This document shows positions 36,353 through 46,400 of a stretch of 64,000 bases of DNA, piece after piece. Origin of the DNA: Brachynemurus nebulosus (lineage: Eukaryota; Arthropoda; Insecta; Neuroptera; Myrmeleontidae); the NCBI GenBank assembly GCA_035578155.1, contig JAPWDM010000001.1:161607498-161671497 (forward strand), written 5' to 3'. Each line of letters opens with the position of its first letter. Positions within the stretch are counted from its first letter, which is position 1. The translations under genes were made by a program, and so were the position numbers. The notes beneath the pieces were generated by a model. It had not been told where the DNA came from and ran no database searches. It was given only the letters and a program-made list of their open reading frames with translations.

Positions 36353-36685
36353 TTAACAAGATGATGCGTTATGGAATTTTGAGTTGCACAATACGTTCGA
36401 TCTTTTACATTTACAAAATCTTGATGAGCATTTTTTATTAGAGTGGCATTTTATAAAATCCTGACGTGAGTTGACGTTGACGTTACGTCTCCGAAAAGGC
36501 GTTGTGTCTCCGAAAGACACAACGTCGTAGCGTTTGAGACGGCGATACTGTAAGTATGTCTTTTTAGTAGATACTTCAGCAGATTCGACTTTACATATGA
36601 TCTCATAATTTCGTTTATTTCCAATATGAAATGAACACTTATCCTTATTCAGATTAGATATTTTCTGCATAAACTTAGCTTTCAA
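36353..36685 (-). pseudogene. Internally deleted Ginger/TDD-type transposon protein (110 codons)
   Basis: Residues 1-61 resemble the N-terminus of Ginger2/TDD-type proteins (often annotated in insects as KRAB-A domain-containing protein 2-like), including KTYLQYRRLKRYDVVSFGDT at 42-61. Residues 80-110 resemble their Cys-rich C-terminus, with CSSRFCKCKRSNVLCNSKFH at 86-105 and cysteines at 80, 86, 91, 93, 100 and 110. The His-Cys and DDE integrase core that should lie between, several hundred residues, is absent, so the product cannot catalyse transposition. The frame is nevertheless open from ATG to stop. Family recognised from memory of conserved blocks; the deletion is inferred from the missing middle. 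A neighbouring frame (36682-36876, minus) is unrelated noise. Confidence 0.65.
36500..36524. repeat. Short hairpin in the deletion junction region
   Basis: CGTTGTGTCT, a 5-base loop, then AGACACAACG: a perfect 10-bp stem inside the Ginger-like frame, near where the protein jumps from N- to C-terminal sequence. It may mark the repair junction. Confidence 0.6.
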
Positions 36686-37104
36686 AACTTCTTTATTCTG
36701 GTTTTGTCACAACTGTGTTGTGACTGAAAATCTGAAAACCTTAATTCACTCATCTTTAAGCTTACACTCCTGCACAAATACGGAATGACAAATAAATTTA
36801 TTAGAACACTGCAAAGAGTTAGGCTCGCATGCAAAAACTTGTTTAAACATGCAGCAAGTGCAGTATAAATTGACATTTGACCGAACTTGCCGTAGTTGCT
36901 TCTAGGATAGACTAGGAAAATCCCGAAACAGGTTATTTTACTTTCGACGTTTGACTACAAAGTTAGGTACTTCTAGGTTTGTCTAAAAAGACATCAGTCA
37001 AAGGCCGAAATAGGAGCCTATTTCGGGGTTTGCCGAAAGGCGTTGGTCAAATCTAGTATAAACGAGTCATTCCGCGAAGAGACTGCATATCGACCTTTGA
37101 CTAT

Positions 37105-37108
<4 letters not shown>

Positions 37109-37180
<72 letters not shown>
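37109..37180. repeat. (TA)n microsatellite
   Basis: Pure TA run directly abutting the end of the Ginger-like element. Confidence 0.95.
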
Positions 37181-37185
<5 letters not shown>

Positions 37186-37426
37186 TTCAATAAATTATAT
37201 TGAAGAAAAAAAACCTTGGGTTGGGTAAAAAGTTGGGTTGAGTTGGTTAAAACAAACCTAGTTTGTTTAAATACAGATATATTTTATTCAAGAAACATTT
37301 TAAACAGTGCATTATTAGCTATTTCATGTGTTTGACATAACAGAAAATCTGTCTACAAGCAAATTTGGGAAAAATACCAGCTATTATTAAAAAAAAAATG
37401 CAATGGTTTACGAGTAAATTTGACTT
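37181..37426. other. Short spacer, nothing recognised
   Basis: Contains a few GGGTTGGG/GTTGGG runs (37215-37247). No other structure recognised. Confidence 0.3.
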
Positions 37427-38995
37427 ACAAGGAGATGCACCCAGAGTGAAATTCGGGATTTTGATGAAACTTCGCTGGTGTGTAGAATAGACAAAAATAA
37501 GGGACCCGTATTTTTTTTTATCGGCCATCTTCCACGTTTAGGGGGTGAAACCAGCCCCTAAAGTTGAGGGTTCAAATCGTTTTTCTTAATATATCTCAAA
37601 AACTATAAGAGATAGAGGAAAACTTTAAATTGACGAAATGTTACTCTTTGGAAGACCTATTCACCTGTATAGGTTAAATCAGAGACGGGTTCATAAGAGG
37701 GGCTGGAGGGGTGAAAATGGGAGTAAATTTACTTGTACAGCCTGAACGGTTCAATGAATCAAATTTTTGCCATCATAAATAGAAAGAGCACCAAAAAATA
37801 TGGGATCCGTGTTTTTGCGTTTTTTCGAAATATGTGTGGTAACCGAGCCATATAAGGAAGAAAAAAATAGGGTAGATTATATTGCATTATTATTGATTGC
37901 AAATACCTTCTATATTTTTTTATTTTTATGTTTATTTTCATCATGAAAATGTAAATTTTTACTTTCCGATAATGATTCATGTATTTTTCAGTACTTACTT
38001 AATTGGTAATTTAGCCATGTGTATATTTGGTTACTAATATTCGATATTATTTATACCTGTTTCTACCAAAGTTCTCTGGTCTGCAAGTGTTAATGAATGT
38101 TCAACAAGAAGCAATAATCTTCCGTTCAACAACTGCCTTTATTTCCTTACAAATTCGTTTTTAACCAAATAAACGTGGTTTATTTCTTTCTCAACATTCA
38201 AACTATTTTGCTTATTCTTTTTGTATGTTTTATAGGTATCAACTCTATTTCCCAAATCGCAAAATTTATTACAAAGCACCTGAAAGTGAGCGAAAAAGAT
38301 TATTGCTTCTTGTCAAGTATTCATTAACACAAGCACACCAGAGAACTTCTTTGGCAGAAATAGGTATAAAAAATATCGAATATGAGTAACCAAATGTACA
38401 CATGGCTAAATTACCAATTAATTTAGCACTGAAAAATATATGAATCATTATCGGAAAGTAAAAATGTACATTTTCATGATGAAAATCAACATAAAAATAA
38501 CAAAATATAAAACGTATTTGCAATCAATAATAATGCAATATAATCTACCCTATTTTTTTCTTTCCTATATGGCTTGGATACCACACATATTTCGAAAAAA
38601 CGCGAAAACACGTATCCCTTATTTTTTGGTGCTCTTTCTACTTATGATGGCAAAAATTTGATACAGTGAAATATTCAGGCTGTACAAGAAAATTTACCCC
38701 CAGTTCACCCCTCCAGCCCCTCTTATGAACCCGTCCCTGATTTAACCTACACAGGTGAATAGGTCTTTCAAAGAGTAACATTTTGTCAATTTAAAGTTTT
38801 CCTCTATCTCTTATAGTTTTTGAGATACCTTAAGAAATACGATTTGAACCCCCAACTTTAGGGGCTGATCTCACCCCCTAAACGTGGAAGATGGCCGATA
38901 AAAAAAATACGGGTCCCTTATTTTTGCCTATTCTACACACCAGCGAAGTTTCATCAAAATCCCGAATTTCACTCTGGGTGCATTTCCTTGTTAGA
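37427..38995. repeat. Large inverted repeat with ~700-bp arms
   Basis: The left arm (about 37427-38120) and right arm (about 38297-38995) are inverted copies with modest divergence, for example ATGCACCCAGAGTGAAATTC at 37434 against GAATTTCACTCTGGGTGCAT at 38964. About 175 bp of non-repeated spacer separates them. Mirror-image 73-codon frames (37759-37980 minus, 38440-38661 plus) differ at only about nine residues and reflect the repeat, not a gene. Either a foldback transposon with very long inverted ends or an inverted duplication. Confidence 0.85.
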
Positions 38996-40548
38996 GCGTT
39001 TTGAAATAAAACTGTCACTGACTTTGCGCTTTTTTGGAAAACATTCCATTTTTCATCATTCATTTTACAGTAGACTAAGCTCATTTTGAAGGGTTGCACT
39101 ACGAAAATCGTGTAGAGCTGGACTTGAACATTCTGCATCAACTAAAATCTCACATTAGACAAAAAATGACTTAGCGCCTTTTGGAATCCACCTCTTCAAT
39201 TATGAAGATATAAAAATCCTCCTATAAAATTTGTATCTGGACTTCTTTGTAACTACTGTAGATATATATTAACTATTCTAAAAAAATTTTGTACAGAAAA
39301 ATTGATAAAAATTTTTCAAAAACACAATAATATTCAAAAATTTGATTTTTAAAATAAATGAGTTCTGAATAGAAATTTTCGAAAGTCATCACCGATTAAT
39401 TATTGTCGAGTAGTGTACCCGATTATTGCGGATAAAATTACATTTATAATAAAAATAACCCCTCCTCTTTATTCAATTAACTTGCTACAACACTGGAAAA
39501 CTAAGAATTTATGAATAATTATATTTTTCTATGATTCTAAAATATATAATTTAATTATTTTGTAGTGCAGATAATAAAATTAAAATAACTAGAACGAAAA
39601 CTTCCCAACTAGTTTTAATAACTTTAGCACGAAAAGCAACAGTGGAAAATTTAATCAATTAATACTTGTTGTAAATTACATATTACTATTCAAAAGGATT
39701 TCATTATAACGAATTTTGAACTTACATAAAGTTTTTTATTGCATACAGTGGACATACCTGAAACAAAAAGGTAAAATTATTATTTAGTTAATATTAAATT
39801 TATGTTATGTGCTATTTTAAATATTCATGTTCAGATTGAAGTTTCAAGAATTTAAACTCAAGAATTTTTACTATATACTATATCTTAAATGAGGAGTCCA
39901 GTTGCAAAACGGGTCTTGTCCAAAAAAATCAAAAATTCAGTTACCCACAGTAATGAATTCTGCATATAAAGCCTTACACGATTCTAAACAGTTTAAGTTG
40001 AAAAAAATCCTGTGCCATTGTTTTTTTAGCATTAGAAAATTTACTTTGTTTTCAAACTGGGTCTTGTCATATTACTCATTATATGAAACATAATTATATA
40101 TCACACTACAACAGTTTTTTGTCAGTATCTCAAAATCGTAAAAAGTGGACATGATCCGTTTTAAAACTGGACTCGTCAAATGATAAATTTAATTCAAGTA
40201 ATGTGGTTTCAATTCTTATCATAACGGAAACTGATATTTGACAATTTTGCTAACGCTTTGTATAAAATAATATTAATTTTAATTCTTTTTGGTACACTTA
40301 AGTTGCTCAAATTTATTTTAAGAAAAAACACCATTTGAGGTAGAAAAAAAATTCTACAGAAAGAAATACAGGTTAAGGTAGTAGCGATATTGTTATGCTA
40401 TCATAAAAATTTAAAACGAGAGACAAATCATACATACGACAGATTGTGTCACTCTGTTATACGTTAGCACAATGTGTATCAAAAAATCCTGACTGAAACT
40501 ATATTAATAGGTCAAGTAAATAGAAGCATGTACGGTATCCATAATTAT
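38996..40548. other. Long stretch; contains the 39166-39220 inverted partner
   Basis: 39166-39220 is the inverse of 35787-35847. Otherwise AT-rich with no gene recognised. Confidence 0.4.
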
Positions 40549-40608
40549 AAAGTTTTTCCCTTTAAGGACCCACAAAAAATTTTACGGGTCCTTAAGGGGA
40601 AAAACTTT
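40549..40608. repeat. 23-bp-arm hairpin
   Basis: AAAGTTTTTCCCTTTAAGGA-CCC (40549-40571) faces GGGTCCTTAAGGGGAAAAAC-TTT (40586-40608) across a 14-base loop with about one mismatch. A compact isolated stem-loop; neither a poly-T terminator context nor a gene is nearby. Confidence 0.75.
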
Positions 40609-40658
40609 ATTATTATGTATAATCCAGCCTACAGTATGACTCAATATAGTGATATGTA

Positions 40659-41422
40659 CACGGGGAGAAAAATCATATAATTTTTGTAGATAAAATTTCA
40701 GAAAAATTACCATGCTCTCTTATAGTGCGTGCGCGATCGACGACCAAAATAAAAAATATGTGCTAGCATGGTAAAATTTAATGTGCTAACACAACTTTTA
40801 TCACACTCTTATGCATATATGTTATAGTTCAATTCTTGTTGTCGTACTCTTTCATTTGCGCATCTGACCCGCAACCTTATGTTGCTTGGGCGGTACTTGT
40901 AAAAACTTCGAACCTGTAAGAACTTTATGATGCATACAAAAATGATTGCCAACAATATATTCTAATACTAAAGATAGTGAAGTAACAAAATGATGAATTA
41001 AACGGTGACATCCCCGTCTTCTAACACAGTGTAATGAATACTGCTTGCTGCTTGTAACACAGTCTAATGGATCAAGGTGCTTGGTCCGACCCGTCCGACC
41101 AAGTTGGTCGTCCAAACCTATTGGTTGGCTATGTGACTTGCTATTAATGAGGTACATTTCACAGCGTTCACAACAAACACAACCTTCTTTCTATTTTTTT
41201 CTTTCTACTATTAGCAGATAGCATTCCAAATATTATAATACAGCATGGTAATTTTTGTAAGAAAAACAATTAAAACATATTTTTTTTCGGCAATGGAACT
41301 TTTTACTGTACTGTTTTACAAATTTTACGAAATTTTTACCGTACAAAATTGAATATGTTCGCCTTTTACACGTCGATTGTAGTGCTGAGCACAGTAATTT
41401 TTATATGAATTTTTTCTCCGTG
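40659..41422. mobile_element. TA-flanked element with CACGGGGAGAAAAAT ends (764 bp)
   Basis: The ends read CACGGGGAGAAAAATCATAT and CACGGAGAAAAAATTCATAT, with TA at 40657-40658 and 41423-41424. It has the Tc1/mariner-type duplication. The GC-richer interior carries a 101-codon minus-strand frame (40852-41157) not matching any transposase I know. Confidence 0.7.
40852..41157 (-). CDS. Unrecognised 101-codon open frame inside a TA-flanked element
   Basis: A complete ATG-to-stop frame with composition less AT-biased than its surroundings and several His and Cys residues, for example LHCVRRRGCHRLIHHF in the middle and NHFCMHHKVL later. I do not recognise a domain. It contains no visible catalytic motif, signal peptide or membrane segment. 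Its position wholly inside the TA-flanked element suggests it is either captured sequence or a chance frame in a GC-richer patch. Protein-level selection cannot be judged from one copy, so it should be treated as doubtful. Confidence 0.2.
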   Translation of the reverse strand: MYLINSKSHSQPIGLDDQLGRTGRTKHLDPLDCVTSSKQYSLHCVRRRGCHRLIHHFVTSLSLVLEYIVGNHFCMHHKVLTGSKFLQVPPKQHKVAGQMRK

Positions 41423-41424
41423 TA

Positions 41425-42359
41425 CAGTATCCGATCAGTTTCGTCAAGAAAAAGGACCTTCCAAAAACGATGCTCGACAAAAGTGATGATTTTTATCAAG
41501 AACACTTTACAAATACATTTTAATATTACAATTCGAATGAATTCGCTGTTTTGAGAGTTACTTTATGGTATTCCATACTTGTAAATAGTAAAACAAATCA
41601 TCATTTAAATCAAACTTTAATTTAGGAAATTTAATATATATAAAACAAAGTAGATAAACTTAGAAAGTTGGAAATCTTGAAATTAAATTATTTGTCAAGA
41701 TTGCGATTGTTTCTACATCGGGCAAAAAATTCTAGACGCGGAGAGCAGTTGATCGTTATGCGGCACACTCCAGAAAGGGACATTACAGTTTTGCACGAGG
41801 CAAATAAAGACCAAAAAATAACAATTCTACAGATATTTCTAATAGGTGTATATTCTGGTCAAGAATGATCAAAGAGTATCGACTGAAATATCAGGGTATA
41901 TCAAGTTACGTCTCGTAACAATTTCAAGACGTAATGTGAGTCGAGTTAAAACAATGCTCGACTTTTCGACGTATACGATAAACAATTTTTCAATAAATTC
42001 TTTAATCCTTATAGACGAATTCATGTCAAAACCATTTTACATTGTCTTCATCTCCATTCATATCTATGGTCGAAATCATCAAAATTTCCTGTCACTAACA
42101 AATGTCCAATATATAGAAAAGTTATTTATCATTTCCAAAAGATTATTTTCCAAACAATGGTGACTGATGTAATAAAATGTTATCAAAACAGAACCGTGTC
42201 TACTTATATCGATAACAACACCTGCGTTGAGTTGTAATATGGTCCGAAATCGTCAAGATGACGAATTTCCGGATTGTATTTCTTTCATGAAAACAATTTG
42301 ATGTTACCGTCTTAAAAAATCGTTTAAATCATTGCTGACCAAAAGTCTTCAAATATTAT
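41425..42359. other. AT-rich stretch, nothing recognised
   Basis: Two open frames (41668-41868, 41846-42163) lack domains and are not supported. Confidence 0.4.
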
Positions 42360-42552
42360 GTATATTTTGTTTATTGTTTTTAGCATATGAATCTGTTCTG
42401 TAAAACAGAGAAGGAAATATGGTGTTCATAGGTATATATATACACCTATATATAGCTTTTTATTTTGTTTGGAATATGAACACCTATAATGAACACTACA
42501 TTTCCTTCTCTGTTTTGCAGAACAGTATGCTAAACACAATAAACAAAATATA
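42360..42552. repeat. Foldback MITE-like palindrome, about 190 bp
   Basis: Arms 42360-42433 and 42480-42552, with TATATTTTGTTTATTG at the outer ends and CTGTTCTGTAAAACAGAGAA in the arm. TA is present at the outer ends, but a duplication cannot be separated from the AT-rich flank. Confidence 0.7.
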
Positions 42553-42607
42553 CTTATAAAGAGCACTCATACAATTTAAGTTTTTTTGATTAAGAATTAT
42601 TTAAAAA

Positions 42608-43165
42608 ACTACTGTTAAGTACAATTGGGTCTCTCAGCTGAAGCAAATTCTCAATGATTTGGGTTTTAGACATTTGTGGTAAAGGCAAGACCTTCAATTA
42701 GTGAAGAACCACAAAAAAACCATTTTGTAAAAATTTAACAAAAAATGCTATTTTGAAGATCAAAGTAGAAAACTGAGTTCTAGTTATAACACATTATACA
42801 AATATCTAAATTTTGAAGATAACGAATATATAAAGTTAATTGTAAGCATAGACAAATTAAGAGTAGTAGCACAATTGAGGCTAATGGGTAAATTCCAAAT
42901 GCGATTTGTGGTAAATGGTTTAATTTACACTTGGTCGACAGAGGAAATTTGTAAAATGTGTAACTTGAAAGAAAATGAACACTTCATGCTGAGATGCCCA
43001 AGTTTATAACCAATACGCCAGGCTTCTCTTTCAGCTTATATAAATATTGATTCTGAAAATGTTTTAGCTGATCTACTATCAATCATCCACAAGCATAAAA
43101 TGATACAAATATATTTATTTGTCGTAAATGCTTTGAAATTAAGAAGCTTTATATTAAATAAGTAA
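42608..43165 (+). pseudogene. C-terminal end of a LINE reverse-transcriptase polyprotein (decayed)
   Basis: One frame runs for 186 codons with three stops (42680, 42728 and 43007). It reads NWVSQLKQILNDLGFRHLW near the start, then RVVAQLRLMGKFQMRFVVNG and CKMCNLKENEHFMLRCPSL, and ends ADLLSIIHKHKM ... ALKLRSFILNK. This layout is typical of the region after the reverse transcriptase in Jockey/CR1-group non-LTR retrotransposons: a conserved NW...LGF block, then R-x-x-AQLR, a C-x2-C ... EH-F--RCP zinc-knuckle-like motif, and a helical tail. The reverse transcriptase itself is missing, as expected for a 5'-truncated copy. The exact clade cannot be assigned. Confidence 0.85.
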
Positions 43166-43458
43166 AATCTTATAATGAGTAAAGGCTTGTGAAAGATTGA
43201 AATTTTAATTTTGAATAATTGTGGTTTTAATTTTAATACCGATAAAGTGATATATCCCAAAAAAATATTGTTGTAAAGTGATAATTGTTTTTAACTTTAT
43301 TTTTAATTTTTTTTTTTATAGTATTAATTTATTTTATTAATTTAAAATTTTAGCTTATTATTATGCATGTATTTTTTTTTAAATTAATATTATTTATACC
43401 AACCTCCCTGTAATACGAAAGTTAAATACAGAATTCTATCTATCTATCTATCTATCTA
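43166..43458 (+). mobile_element. LINE 3' untranslated region and (TATC)n tail
   Basis: Follows the LINE stop codon without a break and ends in a TATC repeat at about 43435-43458. Short simple-repeat tails are usual 3' ends of such elements. No target duplication was identified because the 5' end is truncated and uncertain. Confidence 0.7.
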
Positions 43459-43464
43459 GTTAAA

Positions 43465-43560
43465 ACAGGGCCGTGGAGAGAAATGACGGGCCCCGGGAAT
43501 AAAACACATTTTTTAAAAATTTCATCCCATTCACTAAAAATAAGTGGTGAAGCAAAAAAA
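43465..43560 (+). mobile_element. hAT-like left terminus (partial)
   Basis: CAGGGCCGTGGAGAGAAATG followed by ACGGGCCCCGGG has the form of hAT-like termini. No matching inverted end was found downstream, so only one end is supported. Confidence 0.35.
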
Positions 43561-43857
43561 AAAAAATTTAAATTTTTTCTCGCACTTTCTAACCCCGGCT
43601 ACCCCACTCTCTCGTCGGGAATGATTTAGAAAAATGTTTAGTATTTTATTTCCGAAATTACTGTTCCCAAAAATGATAACATTTTTAAATTAATGCACAG
43701 GAAATGTTGATGTCTGGCATCTTGGACGCTGCTTCTCCAGATACGAGTTAAAAGAGTCCCGGAAGTCAATAAAAAAAAAAAAATGACAACTTATTTGTAC
43801 ATTAATTAACGAGGCAGGACCTATCGATTTCAATGAAATTTGAATATATGTTATAGA

Positions 43858-44270
43858 ACAGTATTTCCTCAACCTTTCTTTGGTCACGGCCCGGTAAAAT
43901 CTATTGAATTTTTTCAATTATATTTATTTTTAATAATAAATGTGTTTTTCCGACCACTTAGCTTACTGTGTAATTCAGATAGGTCCATGTCGACACTTTC
44001 TTTAGCGTTAAAGAAAGCCGTTCTTTAATTTCAAATAGTATTGTATTTTGGAATCACTTCCGCCATTAGTTGGAATAACATTTGGTCGTGTAATATGAAA
44101 TGTCGCTTTCCGACCACTTCGTCTACTTATCGATACTTTCTTAGGTATTAGCCAATTGTTTGAAAGCAATTCTGTAATTTTAAATCGAATTTTTGTAGCT
44201 TGAAATCATTTTCGCTACTAGTTGGTACAACATTAGGTCGTGTTATATGTTTTGTCCATATGACCCCACC
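43858..44270 (+). mobile_element. hAT-like terminus and two-unit tandem repeat
   Basis: ACAGTATTTCCTCAACCTTT followed by GGTCACGGCCCGG resembles the CAGTGTTTCTCAACC-type ends of hAT elements. It is followed by two units of about 159 bp (starting near 43948 and 44107), each with TTTCCGACCACTT, TTTCTTTAG/TTTCTTAGG and CATTAGGTCGTGT-type segments. The opposite terminus was not found. Confidence 0.4.
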
Positions 44271-44454
44271 AAGTTAGCTATTTCGTTTTTTTCAAACAAA
44301 AAATATTGTGTAGTATTGTGGACCTTTACTTACCAGTGTAAGCTTTTTCAGATTAAATATTACATTGCAAAATAAAGTCCAAGACTGTTATATTATTCCG
44401 CATTAACTAGTGAAAATGTTAGCCGCCTTATATTTAGGGAACTTTACCAAAATA

Positions 44455-45140
44455 CAGTAGACTTTCGTTATAAGTCCGCTCGTTATGAGTCCGCCGATTT
44501 ATATTTCTATTGTAAACATTCCCCCTCCATGACCGACAAAAATTCATTCAAGTCTCTCGTTATAAGACCGGTGCTCTGTGGACCGAAACATTGCTATTGA
44601 TGTTTAATGAGTGACCTAGGATAAAGCGTACGATTAGTGCAACTCATAAATCATCCTGTCAGAATCTTTTTATTCACTAAAATAATTTTTTTATAGGTCC
44701 GTGTTTACATAATACATGTGTAGTTGACCAAAACAAGTTTTGTTCGTTCATTGCGCGGATTATATTACAAACTTTGTTTGACTAACAATATTATTTACTA
44801 TTTCTACAAAAGATTTTAAAAAAAATTTTAAAGAAAATATGTGTTGACAGTATCGTTTAAACTCCTGTCACAAACTAGAAAACGCATTTAGAAAATAACA
44901 GTAAATGTATTTATTAAAAATAGGTAGATGTGGTGCCGCTTCTAACGAATGGTAATACTATACTAAACATCCGGGCTATTTGATTATAAATAAGTGTACA
45001 CACTCACACGCTTGAAAAGTAGGGGAAGTGTGAGTTACGGCGGTCGACTACTAAGCACAAGTGGGGGTACAGGAATTCTTAGAATTATATTCTCCTACAA
45101 GTCCGTAAGCGGACTTATAAAGAAATTGGAATGTAATTTT
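44455..45140 (+). mobile_element. Tigger/pogo-like terminus (partial element)
   Basis: CAGTAGACTTTCGTTATAAG after TA (44453-44454), followed by TCCGCTCGTTATGAGTCCG, resembles the ends of Tigger-type elements. Around 45100-45120, ACAAGTCCGTAAGCGGACTT carries the same motif inverted, but a clean opposite end was not found. No coding trace. Confidence 0.4.
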
Positions 45141-46112
45141 GTTTAAGAATACAGTAAAACAATAAAAATAGGATATAAGCCATTAAATTTCTTTTTAATA
45201 ATATTGAATATTTCCATAAATTTTGAAAACGTTCAAAGCAAATTCACCACCTTGGTGGTTTTGTACCATATGGAAAAAACACAAGCAACCAAACATACTT
45301 TAACCTAATACCATCGCATGGAAATTAAAATATGATGCTACCGAATGTAATCGTAACATTTGTATTAGCACGTGCGCCACATGTCGCTTCCGGTTAGTAA
45401 CAATTGTTTCCGATATACAAATATAAAGAAAATACAAAAGATAGACAAACATACAGTGTGTTTACAAAAAGGTCAGTATAATGTGGGATATATACTAAGT
45501 TTCGAATGTGACTCAGATACAATTTGTACGCATAGTGGTATGCTACCGACCTAATTTTTTTTTTTAAAGAAATTCGTTGGAACTAAAGTTAATTTAAACA
45601 TTTGAGTCAATGTGTAATCTACTTTATAAAATTTGTTACGTTAAGGGCAGTAAACATTGTCCAGCGCCTTTACCACTTCTACTATAGTACAATTACGTCA
45701 CGAAGAACCTCAATTCTATCATTATCAATATCACTGTCTCTCTCAGCAATATGATAGCTAAATAGAAATATGGTATAGCTCATTTTTATAGATGTTTGGG
45801 AAGTGCATTTTTAATTTTTTTTTTCACTTGTTTTAAGTAAATAGATAACGACAAAAAACTGATAATATAATTGTTGTTGTACCTAACGCACATGCGCTAA
45901 AATATAACAAGTAGGTTAGTTGCTCCAATCAAAAGACAAGATGTTACCTACTAATTTTTTTTTTTCATTCTACAGAATTGATAAGAATTTTGGGGATACT
46001 CTTTGGGGATAACATCGAACTGATTTTTACCTACGTCAATTTATAAAATTAACGACAAAATGATAACTGATTATTTTTTTTTTTTTAGGTAAATTCTATT
46101 TTTAAAAAAGCT
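45141..46112. other. AT-rich stretch, nothing recognised
   Basis: The 60-codon frame at 45372-45554 has no recognisable domain. No repeats recognised. Confidence 0.4.
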
Positions 46113-46120
46113 CCTTAGAG

Positions 46121-46392
46121 CAGTGTTTCCCAAACTGTGTTCCGCGGAACACTGGTGTACCGCAAGCAATCATCAACTGTTCCTCAGAAAATTTTTAAAA
46201 TGGCATTCGGGAGAAAGTTATTAACAGTGGCGAGAAAACAAAATGATAAGTTTTTATACGTTTAATCCTAAAGTAAGGACTACGAGTTTTTTGAACAGAA
46301 AGTTTTTATTGCTCGCCGACACCAACTTGAGCTCCGTACAAATTTTAGAGCTTAAAAAGTGTTTCGCAATGAAAAAAGTTTGGGAAACATTG
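46121..46392. mobile_element. hAT-like MITE with perfect 8-bp duplication
   Basis: The ends read CAGTGTTTCCCAAACTGTGT and CAATGTTTCCCAAACTTTTT (inverted right end). The 8-bp sequence CCTTAGAG occurs directly on both sides (46113-46120 and 46393-46400). The CAGTGTTTCCCAAAC end plus an 8-bp duplication identifies a hAT-type element. 272 bp, no coding capacity; the open frame at 46359-46544 crosses its boundary and is spurious. Confidence 0.9.
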
Positions 46393-46400
46393 CCTTAGAG

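Larger units (their letters stand above)
35964..37108 (-). mobile_element. Ginger-like DNA transposon, internal-deletion derivative (1145 bp)
   Basis: Both ends begin TGTTATAGTCAAA, fitting the TGTNR start of Ginger elements, and TATA flanks both sides (35960-35963, 37109-37112), consistent with a 4-bp duplication. Subterminal motifs of the GTCAAACNCCGA type repeat several times near both ends (for example 35970-36180 and 36945-37100). The minus strand encodes a 110-codon frame joining the N-terminal and C-terminal parts of a Ginger/TDD-type integrase-like protein (36353-36685). Because the right TATA merges into a (TA)n tract, the exact duplication is ambiguous there. Confidence 0.75.

Noticed and set aside
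37205..37250. GGGTTGGG-type run as a telomeric repeat
   Set aside because: Only a few irregular units; does not match the insect TTAGG repeat.
37759..38661. Two nearly identical 73-codon proteins on opposite strands
   Set aside because: They are the same sequence seen in both arms of the large inverted repeat. No domain, and conservation is explained by the repeat.
40549..40608. Intrinsic terminator-like hairpin
   Set aside because: A strong stem but no upstream gene and no T-run logic in a eukaryotic context; kept only as a hairpin.
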